Shown piece after piece: positions 29,669 through 38,020 of a DNA stretch of 64,000 nt. The notes below the pieces were generated by a model. It did no database searches. It was given only the letters and a program-made list of their open reading frames with translations, and was not told the DNA's origin. This DNA is from Chromohalobacter israelensis (GTDB lineage: Bacteria > Pseudomonadota > Gammaproteobacteria > Pseudomonadales > Halomonadaceae). Where the stretch lies: NCBI GenBank assembly GCA_000761475.1, contig JQNW01000008.1, positions 148,211 to 212,210 of the forward strand, given 5' to 3'. Within the stretch, counting starts at the first letter, position 1. Each line of letters opens with the position of its first letter. A program made the translations under genes and the position numbers.

Positions 29669-30617
29669 CGGGCTGCCCTCCCGCTGCTTGCTTGGCCTTG
29701 TGAGCAGCCAACGCCATGAGGCGACGATCGCGCCAACCGCGCCGCACTGCCAGTTCATCGGCGGGCAACACGTCGCGCCGCGCCTCTTCTGCCCGGGCAA
29801 TCAAGTCGGTACTCCACGGCTGTAGTTCGGTACGCGACGCCGCGATCGAGTGATAGAGCGGGCCGAGCCGCTCGGCATAGTCCCGAATGCCGCCGGGCGC
29901 GTTGAGGTCGATGGTTTCGAACGGCCCCATGAAAGACCAGCGCAGCCCCAGGCCATCGCGCACCGTCTTGTCGATGTCCTCTGCGCTGGCATAGCCTTCC
30001 TCGAACAGGGCCCAGGCTTCGCGCAGCAAGACGCCTTGTAAGCGATTGAGAATGAATCCTTCGATCTCGCGCCGCACCAGCACGGGTGCCTGCCCGACCT
30101 CGTTCATCAGTGCCATGGCCCTTTCCACGGACTCGGTGGATGTCCAGGGCGCGGGCACCAGTTCGACAACCGGCACCAGATAGGGAGGATTGACGGGATG
30201 CACGACGAGATATCTTTCTCGGCTCGGCGTGTCGGCGGTAAAGGCCGAGCCCGGTATACCGGACGTCGAACTGCCAACGACAGCGTCGGCGGCAAGATGC
30301 TCGGCAATGGCCTGACTGATGTTCTTTTTGACATCCTCGCGTTCGAGGACGGACTCCTGAACGTAAAAGGCATCGGTTACCGCGTCGGCAAGCGTATCGC
30401 AGACATGGATACGCGCCAGAATGCTGTCTACGTCATCGACCAACCCATGGGATGCAAGATCACGCAGCTGCGCGGCGACGGTGTCACGCAGGGAGGCGCG
30501 AATCCGTTCATTCTCATCGAAAACGCACACCTCATGCCCGCCTCGTGCGAATACGATGGCCCAGCCGGAGCCCACGAGGCCGGCCCCCACCACGGCAATA
30601 TGTCTGTCCTGGTACAT
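29655..30617 (-). CDS. 3-hydroxyacyl-CoA dehydrogenase-family enzyme (L-gulonate 3-dehydrogenase/lambda-crystallin type)
   Basis: NAD-dependent 3-hydroxy-acid dehydrogenase, 320 aa from the ATG at 30617 (AGGGA upstream; a TTG at 30632 is an alternative). The Rossmann motif GAGLVGSGWA lies near residue 10; catalytic-region residues appear in VGSSTSGIPGSAFTA, VVHPVNPPYLVPVVELVP and GFILNRLQGVLLREAW. The length and HPVNPPY form match the lambda-crystallin/gulonate-dehydrogenase and carnitine-dehydrogenase group, which acts on free hydroxy acids, rather than the fatty-acid beta-oxidation enzymes. It sits between the MBL-fold gene and the SDR gene in the operon. Confidence 0.85.
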   Translation of the reverse strand: MYQDRHIAVVGAGLVGSGWAIVFARGGHEVCVFDENERIRASLRDTVAAQLRDLASHGLVDDVDSILARIHVCDTLADAVTDAFYVQESVLEREDVKKNISQAIAEHLAADAVVGSSTSGIPGSAFTADTPSRERYLVVHPVNPPYLVPVVELVPAPWTSTESVERAMALMNEVGQAPVLVRREIEGFILNRLQGVLLREAWALFEEGYASAEDIDKTVRDGLGLRWSFMGPFETIDLNAPGGIRDYAERLGPLYHSIAASRTELQPWSTDLIARAEEARRDVLPADELAVRRGWRDRRLMALAAHKAKQAAGGQPDESH

Positions 30618-30632
30618 AACGTTTCCCTTCAA

Positions 30633-31544
30633 TTATCGGAAAGATGAATGAGTCGATGACCCGACTTTGGTAGTTTCACCGTCCGCCAGGCAGATCTCCG
30701 TGATACGTAGGCTCTTGTCACTGATGCGCGAGGGGAAGGTGTCCTTCAAGCGTTCTTCATGAATGGGGATGATGCGCCGCGACTCATAATCGACATGCTT
30801 CATCATTTCCTCGGTCGCCAGCAGGAGATTGGTTTGGCTGCCCACGGCCAACCCGACCGGGGTGTAGATGGTCTCGACATCCACGGCATCGCCATCGCCT
30901 TCCAGATTGGCGAAGTCATAGATCAGATCGCCGGCCAGTATCCAGCGGTCCGCCGACTGCGCCGTGCCATCATTTCTGACTTCCACCCACATGCAGCCGA
31001 AGGTATGGGTGTCGTATGCGGGATGCAGGTCGATGCCCGGAAGCACCTCCTCCATGGCACCATCGACGCATGTCAGCCGCCCCTCCTTGGCTAGATCCAC
31101 GCCTCGCAGGATGTCGCTGGGGTCCATGGCAGTCATCAACCAGCGCATGCGCTCGGGCAATGACATTGCCCATATCCATTTCGCAATCTCACGCTCCTGA
31201 ATATAGAAATGAGCATTCGGGAAATCTTCGACATTGCCGAAATGGTCGAAATGGGCATGGGTGACGAAGACGGTGTCGACATCTTCCGGCTTCAGCCCCA
31301 CTTCAGCGAGGACATCGCGCGGAGGGTGCCAGTTGGTAACGCCGAACTTATCGCCCAGATGCTTGCCGTAATCCTTGTGGTTGTAACCGACATCCACCAT
31401 GGCGACATGGCCGCCGCCCTTGATCACGACATAACAATAGGGAAGCTTCTTGAAACCCTGATTGTGAGCGCCATACACGATGCCGCTTTTGTGGTAATTC
31501 TCCACGGCACTGTATTCGAGTACCCAGATCGAGTAACTGGCCAT
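30633..31544 (-). CDS. Metallo-beta-lactamase-fold hydrolase (lactonase-like)
   Basis: Soluble MBL-fold protein of 303 aa. The start at 31544 follows GGAGGAAG. The metal motif HxHxDH is intact in FVTHAHFDHFGNV (about 106-118); further ligands are probable in AYDTHTFGC and ILAGDLIYD. It is closest in look to the N-acyl-homoserine-lactonase-like family, which also includes sugar and other lactonases. Within an operon of hydroxy-acid dehydrogenases a lactone-opening step is a reasonable guess, but no sequence feature fixes the substrate. Confidence 0.82.
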   Translation of the reverse strand: MASYSIWVLEYSAVENYHKSGIVYGAHNQGFKKLPYCYVVIKGGGHVAMVDVGYNHKDYGKHLGDKFGVTNWHPPRDVLAEVGLKPEDVDTVFVTHAHFDHFGNVEDFPNAHFYIQEREIAKWIWAMSLPERMRWLMTAMDPSDILRGVDLAKEGRLTCVDGAMEEVLPGIDLHPAYDTHTFGCMWVEVRNDGTAQSADRWILAGDLIYDFANLEGDGDAVDVETIYTPVGLAVGSQTNLLLATEEMMKHVDYESRRIIPIHEERLKDTFPSRISDKSLRITEICLADGETTKVGSSTHSSFR

Positions 31545-31605
31545 TCTTCCTCCCGTGCTGTATCCGTTGTTATTGAGGTTGTTGAGGTGGTTATCGAGAT
31601 AGGCA

Positions 31606-32160
31606 TCAGGCTGAAGCGCCACACGAACAACAGGCGGCACTAAAGTCGGTCATGGTCATGGCAAAACGGCTATCCGACGCTTTGAGCAGCAATGGCCGAG
31701 CCGTTTTCAAATGCTGGTGAATCCGCTCCTTATCGCTATCCGTACGCACGCCTCGGCAGCGGATGAGATCGAGAGCGTGTGACAGCTGTTCCGCCACCGC
31801 GCTCATCCGTTCATAGTGCCGGCGAACGAGAGGCGGCACCCGCAAGGCCCGTAAGTGGTCATGAGCCTGTGCGAGTTGCTCGCCAGCCCGAACGACGGGT
31901 TCAAGATCGCTCAGATCCTGTCGGCGGCTGCCGTAGATCAGCACCATCATCCCCGACAGTTGCCCAAGCACGCGCTTGAGAAGTTCGTAGGCCGGACGCA
32001 CCGCCAGGCCATACGCCATGAGTTCGTCGCTTGTCTGGAAGGCAAGTACCGCTTCATCGGTAACCTTGGCCGTTGACGGCACCTGCTTGAGGGCGTCGCA
32101 GCCAAGGCGATGGATACGGGCCTGCCCTTCCATCGCGTTAATCCAGGGACGTTCATTCAT
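31606..32160 (-). CDS. Unrecognised 184-aa protein coupled to the LacI gene
   Basis: The gene starts at 32160 inside the last codons of the lacI-type gene (8-bp overlap), with GAGG just upstream, and ends 61 bp before the MBL-fold gene. The product looks soluble and almost entirely helical, rich in Leu, Ala, Arg and His, with no signal peptide or membrane helix. Notable segments are EPVVRAGEQLAQAHDHLRAL and a Cys-rich end AACCSCGASA. I do not recognise a family. The conserved-looking coding frame and position inside a tight operon argue that it is real. It might be an auxiliary or regulatory subunit of one of the operon enzymes. Confidence 0.65.
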   Translation of the reverse strand: MNERPWINAMEGQARIHRLGCDALKQVPSTAKVTDEAVLAFQTSDELMAYGLAVRPAYELLKRVLGQLSGMMVLIYGSRRQDLSDLEPVVRAGEQLAQAHDHLRALRVPPLVRRHYERMSAVAEQLSHALDLIRCRGVRTDSDKERIHQHLKTARPLLLKASDSRFAMTMTDFSAACCSCGASA

Positions 32161-33184
32161 CGGCTTTCCTCACTGTCCCGCGCACGACCAGGTCACCCGC
32201 GATACAGACAGGCGTTGTGTCTTGCAGGCTTCCGGCGGTAATCCGGCGCACGAGATCGACTGTGGTGGAAATCATCTTTGGAACGGGCTGCCGGTAAGTC
32301 GTCAGCGCATGGGACGACCAGGACGCCATCGAGATATCGTCGAACCCGATAATCGAAACGTCTTCGGGCGTGCGCAGCCCCATCTTCCGCACCGCGTTCA
32401 GCGCCCCCAGTGCCAGCAGGTCATTGGCACAGAAAATGGCGTCTGGACGGGGTTGGCATGACATGAGCCGCTGCGTGGCGGCAAACCCGGCATCATGGGC
32501 GAAACATCCCGCTTCTTCCTTGAGCGGATTGGCCTGCCCGCGCTCTGCACAGCGCTCGGAGAATCCCTTCCAGCGATCCCGGTTGGTCGTGGCATCGGGC
32601 AGACCGCTGACGAACGCCAGTTGGCGATGGCCGCTGTCGATCAGAAAATCCGCCACTTCACGCCCGCCAAGCACATTGTCGCAAGTGACGGTGAAGGCCG
32701 GCGCGTCGGGAACATAACGATTGAAAAAGATCATGTTCGTGCCCGCTTGTGTCGCCTGCGTGGCGGCTTTCGAGGACACCGTCGCGGCCAGCACGATGAG
32801 AATGTCCGGCTGATAACGCAGCGCAAGCGACACGGCATCGTCCGATGTCTGCGTGCCGGTGCTGGTAAACAGCATGACATTGAGTTCGATATCCTGAAGC
32901 GCTTCGGTCAGGCCGGTCAGCACTTCGGGATAGAACGGGTTGGTGATATCAGAGACGACGATACCGACAATGCTTGTCTTGCGGGTGATGAGACTGCGAG
33001 CAAAAGGATTGGGGTGATAGCCCAGCGCCTCGGCACGACGCAGCACGCGTTCGCGCGTTTCGGGCGCGATAACCGCATGGGGTGAAAAGGCGCGGGAAAT
33101 CGTCGATATGGAGACACCCAGCTCTTCTGCCAGTTGCTTGGCCACGACGGCTTCCCGCTTTTTCGTTTTGCTCTTGTTCTGCAT
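32153..33184 (-). CDS. LacI-family transcriptional repressor
   Basis: This 343-aa regulator has an N-terminal helix-turn-helix (about residues 14-36, AKQLAEELGVSISTISRAF), a hinge (NPFARSLITRKT), and a periplasmic-binding-protein-like sensor (NPFYPEVLTGLTEALQD, FFNRYVPDAPAFTV, IIGFDDISMASWSSHALTT). It is the second gene of the operon headed by the HisD-like gene. Two LacI-type operators (34662-34699) lie in front of that operon, so it is expected to autoregulate by binding there and releasing when the pathway substrate is present. Confidence 0.9.
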   Translation of the reverse strand: MQNKSKTKKREAVVAKQLAEELGVSISTISRAFSPHAVIAPETRERVLRRAEALGYHPNPFARSLITRKTSIVGIVVSDITNPFYPEVLTGLTEALQDIELNVMLFTSTGTQTSDDAVSLALRYQPDILIVLAATVSSKAATQATQAGTNMIFFNRYVPDAPAFTVTCDNVLGGREVADFLIDSGHRQLAFVSGLPDATTNRDRWKGFSERCAERGQANPLKEEAGCFAHDAGFAATQRLMSCQPRPDAIFCANDLLALGALNAVRKMGLRTPEDVSIIGFDDISMASWSSHALTTYRQPVPKMISTTVDLVRRITAGSLQDTTPVCIAGDLVVRGTVRKADE

Positions 33185-33286
33185 CCGGATTTCCTTAGTT
33201 GAGAATGGGCGACGGCACTCTATTTACTACACGGCCAGTTACTACGCTGCCAGGCATGTCGCCCTTCCAGATCAGGAGTCGGAGGA

Positions 33287-34603
33287 CTATTGGGATTTGG
33301 TGACAGCTGTATATGGCGGCACCTCGCGGCCACCATAGCGGCGAACCCGGATATTGGCCTGCTCGGCATGGCCGGCAAAGCCTTCGAGCATGCACAGTCG
33401 CGAGCCGTATTCACCTATCAACGCCGAGGCTTCATCGGTCAGCACACGCTGGTAGGTGTGAGTCTTGATGAACTTGCCGACCCACAGTCCCCCGGTGTAA
33501 CGCGCCGCCCGCTTGGTCGGCAGAGTGTGGTTCGTACCGATGACCTTGTCGCCGAAGGCGACATTGGTCCGCGGTCCCAAAAAGAGCGCGCCATAATTGA
33601 CCATGTTATCGAGGAAGTAGTCGGGATCCTTGGTCATGACCTGAACGTGCTCGAAGGCCAGGCGCTCGGCTTCAGCCAGCATTTCCTCGTCGTTCTCACA
33701 GACAATGACCTGTCCGTAATCTTGCCAAGACTTCCGTGCGACTTCGGCAGTAGGCAGGATTGCAAGCTGGCGCTCGATTTCCTTCAAGGTATCGTTAGCC
33801 AACTGCTCGGAGGTGGTCAGCAGGACCGCCGGTGAAGTAGGACCATGTTCCGCCTGCCCCAGCAGGTCGATGGCACAGATCTCGCCGTCCACGGTCTTGT
33901 CGGCGATGACCAGCGTTTCAGTCGGCCCCGCGAACAGATCGATGCCGACTCGACCGAACAGCTGGCGCTTGGCCTCCGCGACGAACATGTTACCGGGCCC
34001 GACGAGCATATCGACCGGCGCAATGCTCTCGGTGCCCAGCGCCATGGCCGCTACCGCCTGAACGCCCCCCAATACCAGGATTTCATCGGCACCGCCAAGA
34101 TGCATGGCCGCCACGATAGCCGGATGGGGCGCGCCTTCATGTGGTGGCGCAGCCGCCACGATACGCTTGACGCCTGCCACCTTGGCGGTTGCAACGCTCA
34201 TATGGGCCGAAGCCACCATCGGATACTTGCCGCCCGGGACATAACAACCGACCGCATTCATCGGGATGTTCTTGTGCCCCAGAATCACGCCCGGCTGCGT
34301 TTCCACTTCTAGGTCACGCAAACACTCCTTCTGCTTTTGCGCGAAGTTACGCACCTGCTCCTGGGCGAACTTGATATCGTCGAGATCCTGCTGGCTGACG
34401 CGACTCATCGCCTCTTCGATTTCCTGCTCGGAGAGCCGAAAACTTTGGGGAGACCACTTGTCGAACTTCTCGGACAGCTCGCGCACGGCCGCATCGCCCC
34501 GCTTCTCGATGTCATCAAGAATCCCCTCGACGATACCGCGCACCTTGGCATCCGCTTCGGCGACTTCGGCCTGTTCAAGGCCACTTTTCAGGTACTTAGC
34601 CAT
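33287..34603 (-). CDS. Histidinol-dehydrogenase-family enzyme, likely HpsN-like sulfopropanediol 3-dehydrogenase
   Basis: NAD-dependent four-electron dehydrogenase of the HisD fold, 438 aa. Family signatures are clear: [52 protein letters not shown], the zinc-site LLGQAEHG, and [18 protein letters not shown]. It lies outside any his operon, next to a LacI regulator, a permease and other dehydrogenases, so it is catabolic. From memory these segments resemble HpsN, which oxidises 2,3-dihydroxypropane-1-sulfonate to sulfolactate; sulfolactate use is known in Chromohalobacter salexigens. This assignment is a good inference, not proof. It is the first gene of the leftward operon. Confidence 0.8.
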   Translation of the reverse strand: MAKYLKSGLEQAEVAEADAKVRGIVEGILDDIEKRGDAAVRELSEKFDKWSPQSFRLSEQEIEEAMSRVSQQDLDDIKFAQEQVRNFAQKQKECLRDLEVETQPGVILGHKNIPMNAVGCYVPGGKYPMVASAHMSVATAKVAGVKRIVAAAPPHEGAPHPAIVAAMHLGGADEILVLGGVQAVAAMALGTESIAPVDMLVGPGNMFVAEAKRQLFGRVGIDLFAGPTETLVIADKTVDGEICAIDLLGQAEHGPTSPAVLLTTSEQLANDTLKEIERQLAILPTAEVARKSWQDYGQVIVCENDEEMLAEAERLAFEHVQVMTKDPDYFLDNMVNYGALFLGPRTNVAFGDKVIGTNHTLPTKRAARYTGGLWVGKFIKTHTYQRVLTDEASALIGEYGSRLCMLEGFAGHAEQANIRVRRYGGREVPPYTAVTKSQ

Positions 34604-34661
34604 CGTTTCACCTCTCTATTCATGCAGGTTTTCATGCTTCGTCTTGTGATATTTAGGCCAA

Positions 34662-34699
34662 TTAAAACGTTTGCATTAATAGAGGTGCAAACGTTTGCA
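34662..34699 (-). promoter_or_regulatory. Tandem LacI-type operators upstream of the HisD-like operon
   Basis: TGCAAACGTTTGCA (34686-34699) is a perfect 14-bp palindrome of the LacI/GalR class. TTAAAACGTTTGCA (34662-34675) repeats its right half 24 bp away, centre to centre, so the sites are on about the same helical face. They lie 60-95 bp before the start of the HisD-like gene and are the likely targets of the LacI-family protein encoded in the same operon. Confidence 0.85.
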
Positions 34700-34750
34700 T
34701 CAAGCTTATTATTACGGTTAAACAATCGAGCCTCTTGGTCAAGAGAGAGT

Positions 34751-34793
34751 AGACCATTGTCTAATAGGCAAAAAGTCTATTAAACAATGGTCT
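34751..34793. repeat. Long inverted repeat in the divergent promoter region
   Basis: AGACCATTGTCTAATAG (34751-34767) and its complement with one mismatch (34777-34793) flank a nine-base A-rich loop. It lies between the HisD-like operon and GntP copy 2. Possible roles are an operator for another regulator or a transcript hairpin. The remainder of the 34604-35174 gap is AT-rich and shows no gene. Confidence 0.8.
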
Positions 34794-34999
34794 TGCCTTA
34801 ACGCTGTGTTCTCTTCGGAAAACGTGCGATCAATCGCCCATTCCCTGCGATCAATTTAGGATTCAATCAAGCACGACCACTGCATCGCCAATTCATCAGA
34901 CTAAAGTCTATTTATTTAAAATAGCACCTCAAATCTCTGATTTTCATATAAAAAAAGAAACGCCAAATTTAGTGACATACACCTTCTCTCCCGCTGCGC

Positions 35000-35038
35000 T
35001 TGACACTATCCATCACGCCACATATCAAAATGAGACAT
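35000..35038 (+). promoter_or_regulatory. Sigma-70 promoter with AATGAGAC element, GntP copy 2
   Basis: TTGACA (35000-35005), 17 bases, TATCAA (35023-35028), then AAAATGAGACAT. The promoter of the Fe-ADH operon (36727-36781) has the same hexamers, spacing and downstream element, which suggests one regulator for both. Confidence 0.7.
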
Positions 35039-35174
35039 GAGGTTCCATTTTCGCACAAAGCAAAAAGCATCTATCCAGCTTGGCTCAATAAAACTCTCAC
35101 TCACTAGAGCCAAGACAGTCGAAAACACACATTACGGAAATGCTGCACAACAACCCAATAAAGGAGCTTTTTCA

Positions 35175-36482
35175 ATGAGTTATATTGGACTTTTCGGAGG
35201 CCTCGCCTTACTGGTGTGGATGACGATGAGAGGAACGAACCTACTCATCGCGGGGCCTTTATCGGCACTTTTCGTTGCCATATTTAGCAGCATGTCGTTC
35301 TTCCCTCAACTGGCGACTCAGGGAGAAGCTTCCTATGTCAGTGCCTATATGGACGGATTTACAAGCTTTCTTAGCTCCTGGTTCTTCATGTTCCTGCTCG
35401 GCGCTATTTTTGGAAAGTTGATGGGAGACTGCGGCGCAGCCGAAAGTATTTCTCGGTTCATTATCAGCAAGGTAGGGGCAAGCAACGCCGCCTTTGGCAT
35501 CGTTCTGGCATGCGCCATTTTGACCTATGGCGGTGTCAGCCTGTTCATCGTCGCTTTTGCCGTCTATCCCATGGCGGTGAGCCTGTTCCAAGAAGCCAAT
35601 CTTCCACGACGCTTTATCCCGGCAGCCATGGGATTCGGCTCGTCCACTTTCACCATGACATCGGCCGGCTCGGTGGAAATACAGAACTGGATTCCAATGA
35701 AGTATTTGGGAACTTCGCCTTATGCAGGGTGGGGTGTCAGTGCCATAGTGGCCATCGTCATGATCGTATTGGGTTCCGTATGGCTAAAGCGCATGCTGCG
35801 TCAGGCGGTGGCCAACGGTGAATCCTTTCAGGTTCGTGACAATGACCCGGTGCCTATGAGCGAAGAGCTGCCCTCATTTGTCACCAGCCTGGCGCCTTTG
35901 ATTATCGTGCTAGCGGTGTCTTTTCTGTGCCATACATGGCTGGAGGAGTCCGCTCTCATCGTCGCGCTTTTGGCGGGTATTATCGCTACGCTGGCCTTGC
36001 ATTATCGCCGCTTCTCGAATCTGGGCGGGGCTTTTTCGGAAGGAGCTGTAGGCGCACTGCTTGCCATTGCCAATACTTGCGCGGTCGTTGGGTTTGGAAC
36101 GGTTGCCAAGGCAACGCCAGCCTTTGCCAGCGTAGTCGATACGATGACGTCACTGCCGGGTTCACCTCTGATTGGTGCGGCAGTCGCCGTTACCGCTATT
36201 GCCGGACTAACGGGATCGGCTTCTGGAGGGTTGGCTATCGCTCTTCCCCTAATCGCGCCGCATTATCTCGGCTCGGGCGTCAACCCCGACGCTTTACACC
36301 GTGTCTCCTCGATTGCGTCTGGAGCGCTCGATTCACTGCCTCATAATGGCTATGTCGTCACCACTATCAGGGTGATTTCGGGCGAAACCCACAAGGACGC
36401 CTATTCGGCCTTCGGTAAATTGACGGTCGTCGTACCCATATTGGGTGTATTGCTGGCGATTGCACTTTTCATATTGCTCTGA
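35175..36482 (+). CDS. GntP-type permease, copy 2
   Basis: Second organic-acid permease, 435 aa from the ATG at 35175, which follows AAGGAG; the longer frame from 35037 runs through the promoter. It is collinear with and clearly homologous to copy 1 (27535-28854); shared segments include TYGGVSLFIVAF, ANLPRRFIPAA and SASGG. It precedes the Fe-ADH/MmsA-like/IclR cluster and shares its promoter architecture, so it probably imports the substrate of those enzymes. Two gene copies flanking two regulons suggest duplication and specialisation. Confidence 0.87.
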   Translation: MSYIGLFGGLALLVWMTMRGTNLLIAGPLSALFVAIFSSMSFFPQLATQGEASYVSAYMDGFTSFLSSWFFMFLLGAIFGKLMGDCGAAESISRFIISKVGASNAAFGIVLACAILTYGGVSLFIVAFAVYPMAVSLFQEANLPRRFIPAAMGFGSSTFTMTSAGSVEIQNWIPMKYLGTSPYAGWGVSAIVAIVMIVLGSVWLKRMLRQAVANGESFQVRDNDPVPMSEELPSFVTSLAPLIIVLAVSFLCHTWLEESALIVALLAGIIATLALHYRRFSNLGGAFSEGAVGALLAIANTCAVVGFGTVAKATPAFASVVDTMTSLPGSPLIGAAVAVTAIAGLTGSASGGLAIALPLIAPHYLGSGVNPDALHRVSSIASGALDSLPHNGYVVTTIRVISGETHKDAYSAFGKLTVVVPILGVLLAIALFILL

Positions 36483-36492
36483 CCTTCAATCC

Positions 36493-36601
36493 AGCCAGCC
36501 GGAGCCCTCAATCAAGGCGTCGGCTGGCTCCCAACCCGCCTTCGATGGTGGCTTATCGCTGCAAGCCCAGCTCAAGGAGCTTGGGTATGCCCGTAACGGG
36601 C
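36493..36601. other. Hairpins downstream of GntP copy 2
   Basis: AGCCAGCCG (36493-36501) pairs with CGGCTGGCT (36521-36529); CCCAGCTC pairs with GAGCTTGGG around 36577-36585; and GCCCGTAACGGGC (36589-36601) is an 13-base near-perfect palindrome. None has a clear T-run, so which one ends transcription is not certain. The rest of this 347-bp gap is the promoter of the next operon. Confidence 0.5.
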
Positions 36602-36726
36602 GAGTCGCTATTTAACCAAAGTTGCATACCTCGCCTTCATGCCTTTAATTGACTGATTTTGCTTATTTTATTGATAAATAACGGCGCCTCTTCCGCTATC
36701 TGGCACGCCGTTAAACCGCTTTGCGA

Positions 36727-36781
36727 TTGACATCGCCATTCTCACCGAATATCAAAATAATGAGACTTCAAGTCTCATTAT
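36727..36781 (+). promoter_or_regulatory. Promoter and palindromic operator of the Fe-ADH operon
   Basis: TTGACA (36727-36732), 17 bases, TATCAA (36750-36755), overlapped by a 25-bp palindrome (36757-36781) with arms ATAATGAGACTT around a single C. The palindrome sits over the expected transcription start, so it is well placed for a repressor; the IclR-family protein encoded downstream is the nearest candidate. Confidence 0.75.
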
Positions 36782-36829
36782 CAATATCTACCCGCCACTC
36801 CGAGTGGCATTCGAAAGCAGGAGGCACGC

Positions 36830-38017
36830 ATGTCGAATCACATCCTGATGCCACGGATCATGCAGATCGGCGCAGGTGCCGTGCAGGAATTGCCCAAGGT
36901 GCTGAAGTCGCTGAACAGCAAGCGCCCGCTGATCGTCACCGACGCCATGATGGTAAAACTGGGCTATGTGCAGCGGATTCGTGAATTGCTGGAAGCCGAG
37001 GGGCTGAACCATGCCGTCTTCGCCGATACGGTGCCGGAACCCACCGAGTCATCGATCCTAGCCGGCGTGGAACAGTTGCGCGCCGGCCTGCCCGACGGCA
37101 GTGCCTTCGACAGCCTGGTCGCGCTGGGCGGTGGCAGCCCCATCGACTCCGCCAAGGCGATCGGTGTGCTCGGCACGTTCGGCGGCCAGATGCGCGATTA
37201 CAAGTTTCCCAACGATGCCAGTCAGGCCGGGCTGCCGCTGGTCGCGATTCCCACCACTGCCGGCACCGGCTCGGAAGTGACCCGCTTCACGATCATCACC
37301 GACGACAGCGGTGATACGGACGAGAAACTGCTGTGCGTGGGCCTCGGTTTCATGCCAACGGCGGCGCTGGTGGATTACGAGCTGACCCTCTCGGTTCCTC
37401 CCCGAGTCACGGCGGATACTGGCATCGATGCGCTGACCCACGCCATCGAATCCTATGTCAGCCGCAAGGCCAACCCGTTCAGCGAGCAACAGTCCCTGGC
37501 CGCCATGCGCTTGATCGCACCCAACCTTCGCCGCGTCTATCACCAGCCGGACGACCGCCCGGCCCGCGAGGCGATGATGCTCGGCTCCATGCTGGCAGGC
37601 ATGGCGTTCTCCAATGCCTCCGTGGCGCTGGTGCACGGCATGAGCCGGCCGGTCGGCGCCTTCTTCCACGTGCCGCACGGGCTCTCCAACGCCATGCTGC
37701 TGCCAGCGATCACCGAATTTTCGATTCCCGCCGCTGCGCAGCGCTACGCCGAGTGCGCCCGCGCCATGGGCGTGGCCGAGGTCCACGACAGCGTCGCGAC
37801 GGCCACCGACAAGCTGCTGGCCGAGTTGAAGGCCCTGAACGAAGAACTGGAAGTCCCCAGTCCGGCCGCGTTCGGTATCGAGCGAGAACATTACTTCTCG
37901 CTCCTCCCGACCATGGCCGAACAAGCGATCGCCTCCGGCTCGCCGGGCAATAACCCGCGCACCCCGAATGCCGACGAGATCACCTCCCTCTACGAAAACG
38001 TCTGGAATCAGGAGTAA
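36830..38017 (+). CDS. Iron-containing alcohol dehydrogenase
   Basis: Group III NAD(P)-dependent alcohol dehydrogenase of 395 aa. The coenzyme region GGGSPIDSAKAIG, the segment TTAGTGSEVTRFTI, and metal ligands in TGIDALTHAIESY and HGMSRPVGAFFHVPHG are intact. The start has GGAGGCACGC upstream. The aldehyde dehydrogenase gene begins 3 bp after its stop, so an alcohol or hydroxy acid is probably oxidised to an aldehyde and then to an acid or CoA ester. The exact substrate is not evident. Confidence 0.9.
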   Translation: MSNHILMPRIMQIGAGAVQELPKVLKSLNSKRPLIVTDAMMVKLGYVQRIRELLEAEGLNHAVFADTVPEPTESSILAGVEQLRAGLPDGSAFDSLVALGGGSPIDSAKAIGVLGTFGGQMRDYKFPNDASQAGLPLVAIPTTAGTGSEVTRFTIITDDSGDTDEKLLCVGLGFMPTAALVDYELTLSVPPRVTADTGIDALTHAIESYVSRKANPFSEQQSLAAMRLIAPNLRRVYHQPDDRPAREAMMLGSMLAGMAFSNASVALVHGMSRPVGAFFHVPHGLSNAMLLPAITEFSIPAAAQRYAECARAMGVAEVHDSVATATDKLLAELKALNEELEVPSPAAFGIEREHYFSLLPTMAEQAIASGSPGNNPRTPNADEITSLYENVWNQE

Positions 38018-38020
38018 GTC

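Noticed and set aside
33287..34603. Histidine-biosynthetic hisD
   Set aside because: No his genes around it, a LacI regulator and permease in the same operon, and sequence closer to catabolic HpsN-type members.
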